Shown piece by piece: positions 10,501 through 18,333 of a stretch of 64,000 bases of DNA; position 1 is the first letter of the stretch, and each line of letters opens with the position of its first letter. The DNA comes from CBDDKW01 sp965230425 (GTDB taxonomy: Bacteria > Pseudomonadota > Gammaproteobacteria > UBA1113). The DNA lies in NCBI GenBank assembly GCA_965230425.1, contig CBDDKW010000022.1, positions 1-64,000 of the forward strand, in the 5' to 3' direction. The notes beneath the pieces were generated by a model. That model was not told where the DNA came from. It worked only from the letters and a program-made list of their open reading frames with translations, and made no database searches. The position numbers and the translations under genes are program-made.

Positions 10501-11376
10501 AATAGCAAGGCGGTCATCTTCACTTTTAATATTCACTCGATGACTGTAATCGCCCATCGCCATGCGCTCAGTGACTTTAGCGATATCTTGGAAGGTATGC
10601 ACCATTTCTGTCAGTGCTGCGCTTAATTGTTCGAATTCGGAAGTTTCTGTGATATTGATTTCTTGATCTAAGTCGCCTTTGGCGAGACTTTTGGCAATTT
10701 CAACTAGCCGGTAAACGGGTTTTGTTAGTGATTTTGTCAGTATCAGCGCTAACATACTACAGAGTATGACGCCAATAATAAGCAGGGCCCAGTCAGTGTA
10801 GAGTAGTTGATCGATCTGTTGTTTAAATTCTTGTATCCCGCCCATGACACGGTCGCGTTGGCTAGCGACAATTTCAGTTAATTGAGTTTTAATATTGGCT
10901 GAGGCGGGCACGGATTGATTGTTAAGGATTTCTCGAATTTGTGGCTTGCTGGCATTGGTTAATTGTAGAGCCTCGATCTTGTCTTGGGCTTTTTTAAGTC
11001 GGCCGAGTTCTGCGGTAATTTGGTTGAGGCGTTCTAAATTATTGCTATTAGTCCATTGGGCTGATAGTTGGTTCAGTTTGGTTAAAGAGGGTTGGATTGA
11101 ATTAGACCAGGCAATGTCTCGTTCATCTTTATAACGTTCATCACCTGTGAGCAGCCAATTCTGCAGGGCAATGGTTGAGGCATTAAGACCATCAAGCAAT
11201 TGCATGCCTGCTGCTGTGGCAGGGCTGCGTAATTCAATTAATTGGGTGGTGCGTTTTTCCACCTGCTGTACTTGCCAAATGGTGATTAGTACCGCACCGA
11301 TTAAGACGAGTCCAACTAAACCAAATCCTAACCCAACTTTAAATGCAAGACTATTTTCTTTTCTCCGCAGGCCCAT
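7528..11376 (-). CDS. Large hybrid histidine kinase (HAMP array, GAF, HisKA, three receivers)
   Basis: This 1282-residue membrane sensor kinase begins with a helix (about 14-36), a CHASE3-like helical sensor (about 37-190) and a second helix (about 195-215). HAMP-like units follow (about 216-360), then a GAF domain (about 370-510) and a long coiled coil (about 515-630). The HisKA domain carries the phosphoacceptor in FLANMSHELRTPLN, and the ATPase domain has NAIKF, DTGIGIP and YGGTGLGLSI. Three receivers come last, each with its acidic pair and phosphoacceptor aspartate (ILLDISLPGMDG, ILDLGLPDMSG, LMDIMMPVMDG). No Hpt domain is present, so any onward relay needs a separate Hpt protein or direct transfer to the REC-GGDEF-EAL protein. 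GGAG lies six bases before the ATG. It heads the operon. The input signal is unknown. Confidence 0.93.
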   Translation of the reverse strand: MGLRRKENSLAFKVGLGFGLVGLVLIGAVLITIWQVQQVEKRTTQLIELRSPATAAGMQLLDGLNASTIALQNWLLTGDERYKDERDIAWSNSIQPSLTKLNQLSAQWTNSNNLERLNQITAELGRLKKAQDKIEALQLTNASKPQIREILNNQSVPASANIKTQLTEIVASQRDRVMGGIQEFKQQIDQLLYTDWALLIIGVILCSMLALILTKSLTKPVYRLVEIAKSLAKGDLDQEINITETSEFEQLSAALTEMVHTFQDIAKVTERMAMGDYSHRVNIKSEDDRLAITVNQMLENFTQIVDQANAIAEGDYSSDVKPRSDADTLGNALQNMTVTLRNNKTHNDEQNWLKDGLAQLAAELTDTRDLPTLCNRAISTITRYLDAGTGAIYVYDAEPEALKLLGSYAYTERDALASEFNIGEGIIGQVALEKQAILLKNVKPNDCVITTGTSQTTPSSIYAIPIIDEDVLIGVMEIAATTQINQLQMLYIEQLTPILANQIQTLQQQTLTEKLYSESKLLTEKLQAQQEELRAANEELEQQTQILKASEEELRLKDEQQRAINTKLEERTKELETQKSEIESKNIAINKARDELEAKAQELERASQYKSEFLANMSHELRTPLNSLLILAKLFADNVDDNLSEDQVESAQIMLKSGQDLLTLINDILDLAKVEAGKIELNIHETMIQEFLKSADINFSHVAEDKHISFVTELGENVPEMMYTDDHRVSQIIRNLISNAIKFTEVGEVRFKICRPPENKVFKRNSLTPESTIAFIVSDTGIGIPEEKQKLVFESFQQADGTTSRQYGGTGLGLSISTELANLLGGEIDLESEAGKGSKFILYLPVKDGDASYSPPPIENTETIVSQNSPKPSTAKSVEASIIPDDRKEINADDKSLLIVEDDPQFTKILLTICRKKGYKCLHAADGESGLLLAETYNPSGILLDISLPGMDGLSMLDKLKSQAQTSNIPVHIISAVDKCSTAIKKGAIGYLTKPVSRDQLETAINKIQGVEQSTIKDLLIIEDDTSQLDAMKKLLNSNEVNITGVTTGEEALTLLNQQKFDCIILDLGLPDMSGQELLERYHANCGDHHPSIIIHTGKTLSADESERLNQYVDSIIIKGGAASADRLAEETHLFLHRIEAELPDLAEEKPRTQHNPETVIEGKTVLVVDDDMRNTFALAKTLKSKGLNIVMAANGEKGIESLEQNPDIDIVLMDIMMPVMDGYEAMTEIRKRKEFEQLPIIALTAKAMSDDREKCIQAGASDFLSKPLDIDKLISMLRAWL

Positions 11377-11660
11377 GCTATCTCCAAACAGTCATTGAGG
11401 CTTTTCAGTTATCCTCGTTGGTCTTACTTGATTCTCTACACTTGCTAGCATTCCATTAAATTGATGAATCATTATGCAATAAATGTACCAAATCCATGAA
11501 TTTGGCAGTTTTCCATGCTCAACAGTGCTTATTTACCCCCTGTATCTATCAGAGTATAGCTAATTTCTTATGGCTTGCTGTTGCATTTCGTCAGTGCATT
11601 TTGTAATAATAATCAATGCTATCTGTGTGGTAGCTCATATACTAAACAAGGGAGATGCGT

Positions 11661-11852
11661 ATGTGTGGTAAAGTAATGGCGATAGTGTTTATTGTCGTCG
11701 CAGTATTAATGGGTCTTTTAGCTTGTGCATTACCAAGTGACCACTTATCAAAAGTGATTCTGGTGGCGAAATTCTTTGATGTGATGTTGCCTATTCTTGG
11801 TGTGGGGGCATTGCTCAAATATATTACGACTTGTACAAGAAAATCAGATTAG
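11661..11852 (+). CDS. Small two-helix membrane protein, unknown function
   Basis: This 63-residue protein has two hydrophobic helices (about 5-24 and 30-52) and a short basic tail ending TRKSD. I chose the ATG at 11661 over the in-frame ATG at 11655 because AAGGGAG at 11648-11654 is spaced correctly only for the second. It is followed by a perfect 13-bp hairpin and then pcm. I recognise no family. Confidence 0.55.
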   Translation: MCGKVMAIVFIVVAVLMGLLACALPSDHLSKVILVAKFFDVMLPILGVGALLKYITTCTRKSD

Positions 11853-11859
11853 TCATTTG

Positions 11860-11888
11860 CTTGCCAGGCTTCTTTGAAGCCTGGCAAG
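11860..11888 (+). terminator. Strong hairpin between the small membrane gene and pcm
   Basis: A perfect 13-bp stem (CTTGCCAGGCTTC with GAAGCCTGGCAAG) has a 3-base loop. The trailing sequence TTATTATGG is only weakly U-rich and the pcm ATG lies 10 bases later, with no obvious separate Shine-Dalgarno. It may act as a terminator, or may control pcm translation by occluding its ribosome site. Confidence 0.55.
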
Positions 11889-11898
11889 TTATTATGGC

Positions 11899-12516
11899 AT
11901 GACGCTTTCACCTCAACAATTACTCGTTGCCCAATTAAGGGCACAAGGTATTTCCAATCAATCTGTGCTTGATGCTGTCGCGCACACACCTCGTGAGCAT
12001 TTCATTAGCAGTGATTTAGCTGCTTATGCTTATGGTAACAATGCCTTGCCGATAAATTGCCAGCAAACTATTTCTCAGCCTTACATTGTTGCCTTAATGA
12101 CTCAAGCCTTATTGGCGGACCATCCTTGTCACCGTGTCTTAGAAATTGGTACGGGCTCAGGTTATCAAGCTGCAGTATTATCTGAATTAGTGAATGAGGT
12201 TTATAGTGTTGAGCGTTTGCCTAAGTTACATGAACAAGCGCAGCAGGTATTAACAGCATTGAGCTATGATAATGTATTTTTAAAATTAGGTGATGGCAGC
12301 CAAGGCTGGGCTGAGCATGGACCTTATGACGGGATTATTGTCACCGCTGCTGCGCATGAATTGCCAGCCTTACTCGTCAGCCAACTTGCTGAGGGCGGGC
12401 ACTTGATTATTCCATTGCAGGAGCATGATGGCCAAAAGTTATACCAATTTACTAAGCTGGGTGGACAGTTACAACAGCATTTCTTAGAGCACGTGGTATT
12501 TGTGCCTCTGCTTTAG
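11899..12516 (+). CDS. pcm: Protein-L-isoaspartate O-methyltransferase
   Basis: This 205-residue enzyme repairs proteins by methylating isoaspartyl residues with SAM. The hallmark ALPINCQQTISQPYIVA segment (about 49-65) is followed by the SAM-binding LEIGTGSGYQAAVL (about 80-93) and the later DGIIVTAAAHELP. Length is normal for Pcm (about 208). The start at 11899 gives MTLSPQQLLV; the ATG five bases upstream (11894) is followed at once by a stop. It is convergent with mazG, only five bases apart. Confidence 0.93.
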   Translation: MTLSPQQLLVAQLRAQGISNQSVLDAVAHTPREHFISSDLAAYAYGNNALPINCQQTISQPYIVALMTQALLADHPCHRVLEIGTGSGYQAAVLSELVNEVYSVERLPKLHEQAQQVLTALSYDNVFLKLGDGSQGWAEHGPYDGIIVTAAAHELPALLVSQLAEGGHLIIPLQEHDGQKLYQFTKLGGQLQQHFLEHVVFVPLL

Positions 12517-12521
12517 CATTA

Positions 12522-13298
12522 TTAGCCTTGGGTTTTACTTTCTTGCCAAAGCGCTTCCATGGTTTCCAAATCAACTTCATCGACAGTTTGCTGACGCGCT
12601 TGTAATTGTGTTTCTATATATTCGAAGCGTTGGATAAATTTTTGATTTGCTGATTGTAGTGCATCTTCTGCATGACTATTTAATTTTCGGCATAGATTAA
12701 TAGCACAAAATAGGATATCGCCTAACTCACTGCGGACATTGTCAGCATTAATAGATTCTGGATCTTGTAGCTCAGCTTCTAGTTCGGTGATTTCTTCTTG
12801 TAATTTTTCTATGATAGGTTCTGCAGAAGGCCAGTCAAAGCCTACCTCGGCAGCGCGGGCTTGTAATGTGTGTGCACGCAAATGGCTAGGCAGATGACAA
12901 GGCACATTAGCAAGGGTGCCTTGAGGCTGTTGTTCTTTTTGTTTTTGTTGTTGCCAATGACTATGGACTTCCTCTGCTGTTGCCGATGTCAAGCTAGCAT
13001 TAAGGATGGGATTTCTACGGTAATGTTTATCAACGCTGGCTTGCGCTATTGTATTCAGATCGAAAAGTCCCTGTTCCTTGCCGATTTGAGCGTACATGGC
13101 AAGATGATAAAATAGGTCGCCTAATTCATCGATGAGTGCTTGGGTATTATTGGCGGCAACACTGGCAGAGATTTCATGGGCTTCTTCCAGCGTATAGGGC
13201 GCAAGCTTTGCAAATGTCAGTTGCTGCGTCCACGGACAGCCATTATCAGCGGCACGTAATTGGGCAACCATAGCGAGTAATTTTTCAACGGCATCCAT
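12522..13298 (-). CDS. mazG: Nucleoside triphosphate pyrophosphohydrolase MazG
   Basis: MazG hydrolyses (d)NTPs to monophosphates, and in E. coli it lowers ppGpp indirectly. The 258-residue protein has two all-alpha MazG domains. The N-terminal one has ADNGCPWTQQLTF, EEAHEI and DELGDLFYHLAMYAQI. The C-terminal one has VGFDWPSAEPI, EEITELEAE and RSELGDILFCAINLCRKL, with metal-binding acidic residues in both. The ATG overlaps the relA stop by one base (TAATG), so the two are translationally coupled as in many gammaproteobacteria. Confidence 0.94.
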   Translation of the reverse strand: MDAVEKLLAMVAQLRAADNGCPWTQQLTFAKLAPYTLEEAHEISASVAANNTQALIDELGDLFYHLAMYAQIGKEQGLFDLNTIAQASVDKHYRRNPILNASLTSATAEEVHSHWQQQKQKEQQPQGTLANVPCHLPSHLRAHTLQARAAEVGFDWPSAEPIIEKLQEEITELEAELQDPESINADNVRSELGDILFCAINLCRKLNSHAEDALQSANQKFIQRFEYIETQLQARQQTVDEVDLETMEALWQESKTQG

Positions 13299-15520
13299 TA
13301 GTATTTCCCTGCATTTGAGCGTGATACTGTGATCATATTTTCAATGCGTTGTAGGCGATGTATAATGAATTCTAGTGCTTCCAGATCACTAATTTCAATC
13401 GTTAAATAAATCGTTGCAACTTGACTCGTATCAATACTGGTCGTGAGTGCTAATAAACTAATGCGCTCATTCACCAATGTTGCAGATACATCTTTTACAA
13501 GCGAAGGGCGGTTATGAGCTTGTAGAATTAAATCCACAGAATAGGTTTGATTTTTTGTATTGCTCCATTGTACATTGAGAATGCGATCTTGATTTGGCGA
13601 GCGTTGTAGATTGGGGCAGTCACGGCGGTGGATGGAGATCCCACGGCCATGAGTGACAAATCCAGCGATATCATCCCCGGGCAATGGTTTGCAGCACTTA
13701 GCTGTGTGCGTGAGTAAATCATCTAAACCTTCAATACTGATATCATTGTGTGAGGTTTTGCCAGTGGCTTGAGGTGAAGCCAATGTTGGTTGATCTTCAT
13801 CTGCTGGTGTTTGCGTTTTTGTTTGGTTTTGCTCAATGCTATTAACCACTTGCTGTAGCCGTACATCACCATTAGCAATCGCGGCATAGAGATCATTAGT
13901 CGTTTGTAAGTTATAACGCTGTGCAATGGGTTGTAGTTGCGGACATGTCATACCGCGTTTTTGTAATTCATGTTCTAAGGCATGTTGGCCTTCAATGACA
14001 TGCTTATCGTAGTCTTGTTGCTTGAACCAATGTTGTACTTTTGAGCGGGCGCGGTGGGTTTTTAAGTAACCACTGTGTGGGTTCAGCCAATCGCGACTGG
14101 GCGCAGGGTGGCGGCCAGTAAGCACTTCCACTTGTTCGCCAGTTTTTAATGCATAAGTTAGTGGGACAATCTTGCCATTGACTTTAGCGCCACGGCAGCG
14201 ATGACCTACTTCACTGTGAATATGATAGGCGAAGTCTAAGGGCGTTGAATTAGCTGGTAAGTCGATAATTTCACCGGCTGGGGTGAATACATAGCTACGA
14301 TTACTGAAGATTTTTTGCATTTGTAAATTATCTTGAGACGGATCTTCGCCCGTTAATTCTTGCTGCCATTCGAGTACCTGACGTAGCCAAGCAATTTTTT
14401 CTTCATAATCGCTTTGTTGTTGGCTGCCTTCTTTATACTTCCAGTGTGCAGCAACTCCTAATTCTGATTCTTGGTGCATATCAAAGGTACGAATTTGTAC
14501 CTCTACATTGCGTTGTTCAGGTCCCTTCACTGCCGTGTGTAAAGAACGGTAACCATTGGCCTTTGGATTGCTAATGTAGTCATCGAATTCATCAGGAATA
14601 TGCTCCCATAAATCATGAATGGCACTTAATACAGTATAACAATCTTCAATTTTTGGTACTAAGACGCGCACAGCACTAACATCATAAATTTGGCTGTAGT
14701 CGACATCTTTACGGCGCATTTTACGATAAATGCTATAGATGTGTTTTGCACGCCCGGCAATTTCGAATTTTGTGATACCCGCATCTTGTACTTCTTGCTC
14801 GACGCGCATGACAACATTGTTAACGTATTTTTCACGGTCAATTCGGCGTTGATCTAATAATTTGGCTAACTCTTTATATGCATCTGCTTCTAAGTAGCGG
14901 AAAGCTAGGTCTTCTAATTCCCATTTTAAATGGCCAATGCCTAAGCGATTGGCTAGGGGTGCATAGATTTCCATGGTTTCTTTTGCAACTTGTTGTTGTA
15001 ATTCATGATCGAGCTTGCTGGCGGCGCGGATCACGGTGGTGCGTTCAGCTAGTTTGATGAGGACAACACGGACGTCTTCTACCATGGCCAGCAGCATTTT
15101 GCGTAAATTATCAATATAAACGTTGTTCTGTAGGTTTCGTTGGCGTGAGGGCAGGCTATGAATAGCATCCATTTGTAAGGCGCCACGGATTAAATGAGCG
15201 ATGGTATCTGAAAATTGTTCACGAATATCCTCTAAGGTGAGGTCAGTATATTCAATTAATCCGTATAACATACTTGCAGCAATGGTTTCTGCATCTGCAT
15301 GTAAGTCAACAAGTAGCTCAGCAAGCGCTAAACCCTGTTGTAAGCAAGAGCGCTGGGTGATGGTGGTGACTTCATCATCATAGACAATAGCTAGCGCACA
15401 GGCTTGGTGAATAACACCAATTTGCTTGTTAGTGTATTTCTCAGCGAGGTAATCGAGCCAAGGTTCTAAGTCAATGCTACCGTCAGCATTTAAATAAGGG
15501 TGTTCTTTTCGTTTAACCAT
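13298..15520 (-). CDS. relA: RelA, (p)ppGpp synthetase of the stringent response
   Basis: This is a ribosome-associated GTP pyrophosphokinase of about 740 residues. The N-terminal hydrolase-like domain is degenerate: where SpoT has HD and ED the sequence reads MLYGLIEYTD, so it should not hydrolyse ppGpp. The synthetase domain contains DEFDDYI (the RelA-type acidic motif) and NPKANGYRSLHT. TGS follows (YVFTPAGEIIDLP), then the zinc-finger/ACT C-terminus (HTAKCCKPLPGDDIAG). I chose the ATG at 15520 (MVKRKEHPYL) over 15556 because AGGA sits six bases before it and the N-terminus then aligns with E. coli RelA. It overlaps the end of rlmD by eight bases and the start of mazG by one. Confidence 0.94.
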   Translation of the reverse strand: MVKRKEHPYLNADGSIDLEPWLDYLAEKYTNKQIGVIHQACALAIVYDDEVTTITQRSCLQQGLALAELLVDLHADAETIAASMLYGLIEYTDLTLEDIREQFSDTIAHLIRGALQMDAIHSLPSRQRNLQNNVYIDNLRKMLLAMVEDVRVVLIKLAERTTVIRAASKLDHELQQQVAKETMEIYAPLANRLGIGHLKWELEDLAFRYLEADAYKELAKLLDQRRIDREKYVNNVVMRVEQEVQDAGITKFEIAGRAKHIYSIYRKMRRKDVDYSQIYDVSAVRVLVPKIEDCYTVLSAIHDLWEHIPDEFDDYISNPKANGYRSLHTAVKGPEQRNVEVQIRTFDMHQESELGVAAHWKYKEGSQQQSDYEEKIAWLRQVLEWQQELTGEDPSQDNLQMQKIFSNRSYVFTPAGEIIDLPANSTPLDFAYHIHSEVGHRCRGAKVNGKIVPLTYALKTGEQVEVLTGRHPAPSRDWLNPHSGYLKTHRARSKVQHWFKQQDYDKHVIEGQHALEHELQKRGMTCPQLQPIAQRYNLQTTNDLYAAIANGDVRLQQVVNSIEQNQTKTQTPADEDQPTLASPQATGKTSHNDISIEGLDDLLTHTAKCCKPLPGDDIAGFVTHGRGISIHRRDCPNLQRSPNQDRILNVQWSNTKNQTYSVDLILQAHNRPSLVKDVSATLVNERISLLALTTSIDTSQVATIYLTIEISDLEALEFIIHRLQRIENMITVSRSNAGKY

Positions 15521-16874
15521 GGTTGGTCCTAACAAATAAAGCAATGGATTCAACATGTGCAGTGTGCGGAAACATATCCATCACACCGGCACTGACTAGT
15601 TGGTAACCATGTGCAATAATAATTGCTGTATCACGTCCCAAGGTTGCTGGGTTACAGGATACATACACAATCCGCTCTGGCTGCTGAATGGGTAATAACT
15701 GTTTCAGTAATGCATCTGCGCCACTGCGGGGTGGATCTAATAATAGCTTATTGATGGGTAATGGCTCATTTATGAGAGATTGAGTCCAACTTTCTTTACT
15801 GAGGTCTTGCGTTAAATCTGCACTATAAAATGTTGTATTACTTATTTGGTTGAGCGCAGCATTATATTCAGCCCGTTCAACCATGGCACCGTCGCCTTCA
15901 ACGCCGGTTACATGAGCTGCATATCTTGCCATGGGTAAAGAAAAGTTGCCTAAACCACAGAAAAGATCAAGCACATGGTCTGATGCTTTAAGCTCTAGTA
16001 GTGCAATGCTGCGATCGATCATTTGTTGGTTGATATGGGGATTAATTTGAGTAAAGTCAGTGGCTTTAAAGTGCAATGCTATATTGTGTTTTGCTAAGCT
16101 ATAAGATAAATAGTCATTATTATCCTGAGGATAAAATTTGTTAATCGTCTTAGGACCACCTGGTTGTAAGTAAATATCCAGTTGGTGCTGCTTAGCAAAT
16201 GCCGTTAATAATGCTTGATCATTATCGCTTAAGGGCACTAAATGCCGAATAATCAGTGCGCAGCTTGCTTCGCCGACGGCTGTTTCGATTTGCGCAATTT
16301 TGTCGGGGCATGAAAACTGTCCGATTAAGTCACTTAAAGGAGTAATCAATTCATTGAGTGGGGGAGCAAGTATTTCGCATTGCTCTAAGTTTGCTAAATA
16401 GCGACTATTTTTTTCACGAAAGCCTACTAAGACTTTACCTTTCTTGGGTACGTGGCGGACACCGAGTCGAGCTTTGTGTCGGTATTGCCAGGAGGGACTG
16501 CTAAGTGGCTCAAGGCAATGTTGTGGCTGTGTGCCACCTTGATGTTGTAAATGTTCGAGTAACACGGCTTGTTTATGGTGAATTTGTTGTTGTGGATGCA
16601 TATGCTGCAAGCTGCAACCCCCACAAAAATCTACGTGCTTACACTTTGCTGTGACGCGATGAGGTGATGCCTGTTGTACCTCTAATGCCTCACCTTCATC
16701 ATAGCGACTGCTAACATAGGTATATTTAAAGGTGACCTCTTCTCCAGGCAAAGCTGCATTAATAAAAGTTGTTTTGCCGTTAATATGAGCAATGCCTCGG
16801 CCTTCATGACTTAAGTTGTCAATATGTGCCTGTTGCGGTTCTGTTGGGAGAGGTTTACGTCTGCGTCTACTCAT
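15513..16874 (-). CDS. rlmD: 23S rRNA (uracil-1939-C5)-methyltransferase RlmD (RumA)
   Basis: RlmD methylates U1939 of 23S rRNA using SAM and carries a 4Fe-4S cluster. The 453-residue protein has a basic N-terminus, a TRAM domain (about 12-70), and cluster cysteines in CKHVDFCGGCSLQ (about 78-90) with a further one later. The methyltransferase domain has LDLFCGLGNFSLP, LDPPRSGADA and the catalytic-cysteine motif VSCNPATLGRD. The order rlmD-relA-mazG is the widespread gammaproteobacterial arrangement. The ATG at 16874 overlaps the upstream exonuclease stop by one base. Confidence 0.93.
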   Translation of the reverse strand: MSRRRRKPLPTEPQQAHIDNLSHEGRGIAHINGKTTFINAALPGEEVTFKYTYVSSRYDEGEALEVQQASPHRVTAKCKHVDFCGGCSLQHMHPQQQIHHKQAVLLEHLQHQGGTQPQHCLEPLSSPSWQYRHKARLGVRHVPKKGKVLVGFREKNSRYLANLEQCEILAPPLNELITPLSDLIGQFSCPDKIAQIETAVGEASCALIIRHLVPLSDNDQALLTAFAKQHQLDIYLQPGGPKTINKFYPQDNNDYLSYSLAKHNIALHFKATDFTQINPHINQQMIDRSIALLELKASDHVLDLFCGLGNFSLPMARYAAHVTGVEGDGAMVERAEYNAALNQISNTTFYSADLTQDLSKESWTQSLINEPLPINKLLLDPPRSGADALLKQLLPIQQPERIVYVSCNPATLGRDTAIIIAHGYQLVSAGVMDMFPHTAHVESIALFVRTNHG

Positions 16875-17650
16875 TATGCGGTCTCAAAATTATCTAAGAA
16901 TTCATTTAAATGGGGTTTGTTTTCAGCTTTTAAAGTCTCATGGACTAAATTAATTTCATTGGTATAACTAACGCTATTTAGTTTGCCGCGTATGAGTTCA
17001 AAACGTAAATAAACTAAGTAAGTGTTTAACACATCAGTTTCACAATAATCGCGAATTGCGCCTATATTACCAGCATGGTATTGGTCCCATACTTTGTCAC
17101 CACTCATGCCCATTTTACCAGGGAAGCCAAGTAGGGTAGCTATTTTATCAAGTGGTGCATTAGCTCGTGTTTGATAACCAGCAATGACATCCATTAAGTC
17201 TGTGTGGCGATCATGAAAGCGGTTTAAATAATTGTTCCAACGAAAATTATTATCGTCGTTACCGGTGTCCCAATAACGTGGTGCGCAAACACCATGAAGC
17301 AGGGCACGGTAATGGATCACAGGAAGATCAAAACCGCTACCATTCCATGATACTAATGTTGGTGTGAATTTATCAATCCCAGCAAAAAAGCGCTCTAATA
17401 ATTCTTGCTCGGATGCATCGGTATCGCCTAGTGACCATACTTTTAATTTATCGTGACTACGTAGTACAACTGAAATAGCCACAATGCGTTGTAAGTAATG
17501 CGGCAGAAAATCACTACCTCCGGTTTGTTGTCGACGTAGTTGTTGCATGGCAGCAACTACATCGGTGTCAGCTAAATCTTGTAAACCGTATAATTTTTTC
17601 CCGGCCTGAATGTCAGGAATAGTTTCAATATCAAAAACAAATATATTCAT
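16874..17650 (-). CDS. Predicted 3'-5' exonuclease, PolB-like DEDDy family
   Basis: This 258-residue protein belongs to the predicted exonucleases related to the proofreading domain of DNA polymerase B. Exo I is FDIETIPD near the N-terminus, Exo II is SWNGSGFDLPVI, and Exo III is DYCETDVLNTYLVYLR, together giving a full set of acidic metal ligands. I prefer the ATG at 17650 (MNIFVFDIE) to the upstream 17677, because AGAGAA lies at suitable distance and the longer form only adds a non-family tail. It is the first gene of the exonuclease-rlmD-relA-mazG run. Substrate is not known. Confidence 0.85.
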   Translation of the reverse strand: MNIFVFDIETIPDIQAGKKLYGLQDLADTDVVAAMQQLRRQQTGGSDFLPHYLQRIVAISVVLRSHDKLKVWSLGDTDASEQELLERFFAGIDKFTPTLVSWNGSGFDLPVIHYRALLHGVCAPRYWDTGNDDNNFRWNNYLNRFHDRHTDLMDVIAGYQTRANAPLDKIATLLGFPGKMGMSGDKVWDQYHAGNIGAIRDYCETDVLNTYLVYLRFELIRGKLNSVSYTNEINLVHETLKAENKPHLNEFLDNFETA

Positions 17651-17756
17651 AGTTATGTTCTCTGTAGTGTTAACCATGCGATGATAAGTAATTCGGTTAT
17701 ATTCATTACGCTAAAAATACTTATCTTTGTATGTGCGTTTTACACTTTTTCAGCGC

Positions 17757-17790
17757 AAAAAAAAACTCGCAAATAGCGAGCTTTTTTTAA
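17757..17790 (-). terminator. Terminator of the 6S RNA gene (bidirectional form)
   Basis: The stem CTCGC-AAATA-GCGAG is flanked by A and T tracts on either side, so it works on either strand. On the minus strand it directly follows the 3' end of the predicted 6S RNA and shields the downstream exonuclease gene. Confidence 0.75.
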
Positions 17791-17960
17791 GAGTGTCTTC
17801 GATAACTACACATCTAAGAACCCACTTGACTCAGCAGGTGGAAACGGGCTGTTATGTATTAGGCTTCCTACTACGTGGTAGGCTTGCTCACAGCATAATC
17901 GAGCTCAAATCCTATCTTAAAATAAAACGGCTCAAAAATGTTGTAGCCTCAAAAACACTC
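17791..17960 (-). ncRNA. ssrS: 6S RNA (SsrS), RNA polymerase sigma-70 regulator
   Basis: The minus strand encodes about 170 nt whose ends form a 12-bp closing stem: GAGUGUUUUUGA at the 5' end pairs fully, with G-U pairs, to UCGAAGACACUC at the 3' end. Internal landmarks follow E. coli 6S in order: a GUGAGCA segment, a GUAG-rich apical hairpin (CCUAC/GUAGG), then GAAGCCU, then UUCCACCU and GUGGGUUC, matching the E. coli run GAAGCCU ... UUCACCUUGAAC ... GGGUUCAAGG. A sigma-70 promoter and a terminator bracket it exactly. 6S RNA mimics an open promoter and traps housekeeping RNA polymerase in stationary phase. The usual neighbour ygfA is absent. An open frame on the opposite strand (17727-17987) is considered a shadow. 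Confidence 0.78.
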
Positions 17961-17995
17961 AACATCTATTCTAATGGAATAAAATAAATTAGCAA
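17961..17995 (-). promoter_or_regulatory. Sigma-70 promoter of the 6S RNA gene
   Basis: On the minus strand, -35 TTGCTA (17990-17995) and -10 TAGAAT (17968-17973) are 16 bases apart. The inferred start G at 17960 is eight bases after the -10 box and coincides with the first base of the closing stem. Confidence 0.7.
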
Positions 17996-18333
17996 GCATA
18001 TTTTTATTAGTGAAAAATTAACCTATCTATAAAGTTATTCTATTTGTAGTGGTGCTTTATTAATAGCACGTACTACATGTTGTATTTATTCATTTTTTTG
18101 TATTTACTTTGATCGAAATATAATAAATCATTAATCTTATCTCCTTATAAAAAAATCGTTTTTTTCCTACAAGCAATAGCATGATAAAGCCTTTTGCTAG
18201 TTTTTTTGTAGGCTAGTGCACAATTATTATTATGATTGTTTCTTGCCTGTTACATGTGCAAACGTTTTAGCACGGGTAAGCAAATATATGATGTTGTAAA
18301 GTCCAATGTCTATAGCAAGTACTCCTTTATTTA
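17996..18333. other. AT-rich intergenic region downstream of the glycine-zipper gene
   Basis: No gene was found. Two imperfect hairpins are visible: GTAGT/ACTAC with inner GTGCT/AGCAC at 18046-18076, and CCTACAA/TTGTAGG at 18166-18212 with an inner TAGCA/TGCTA pair. Neither has a proper U-tract on the minus strand. Confidence 0.4.

Noticed and set aside
17727..17987. 86-residue open frame on the plus strand
   Set aside because: It lies antisense to the predicted 6S RNA, includes the terminator, and has no ribosome site or family features.
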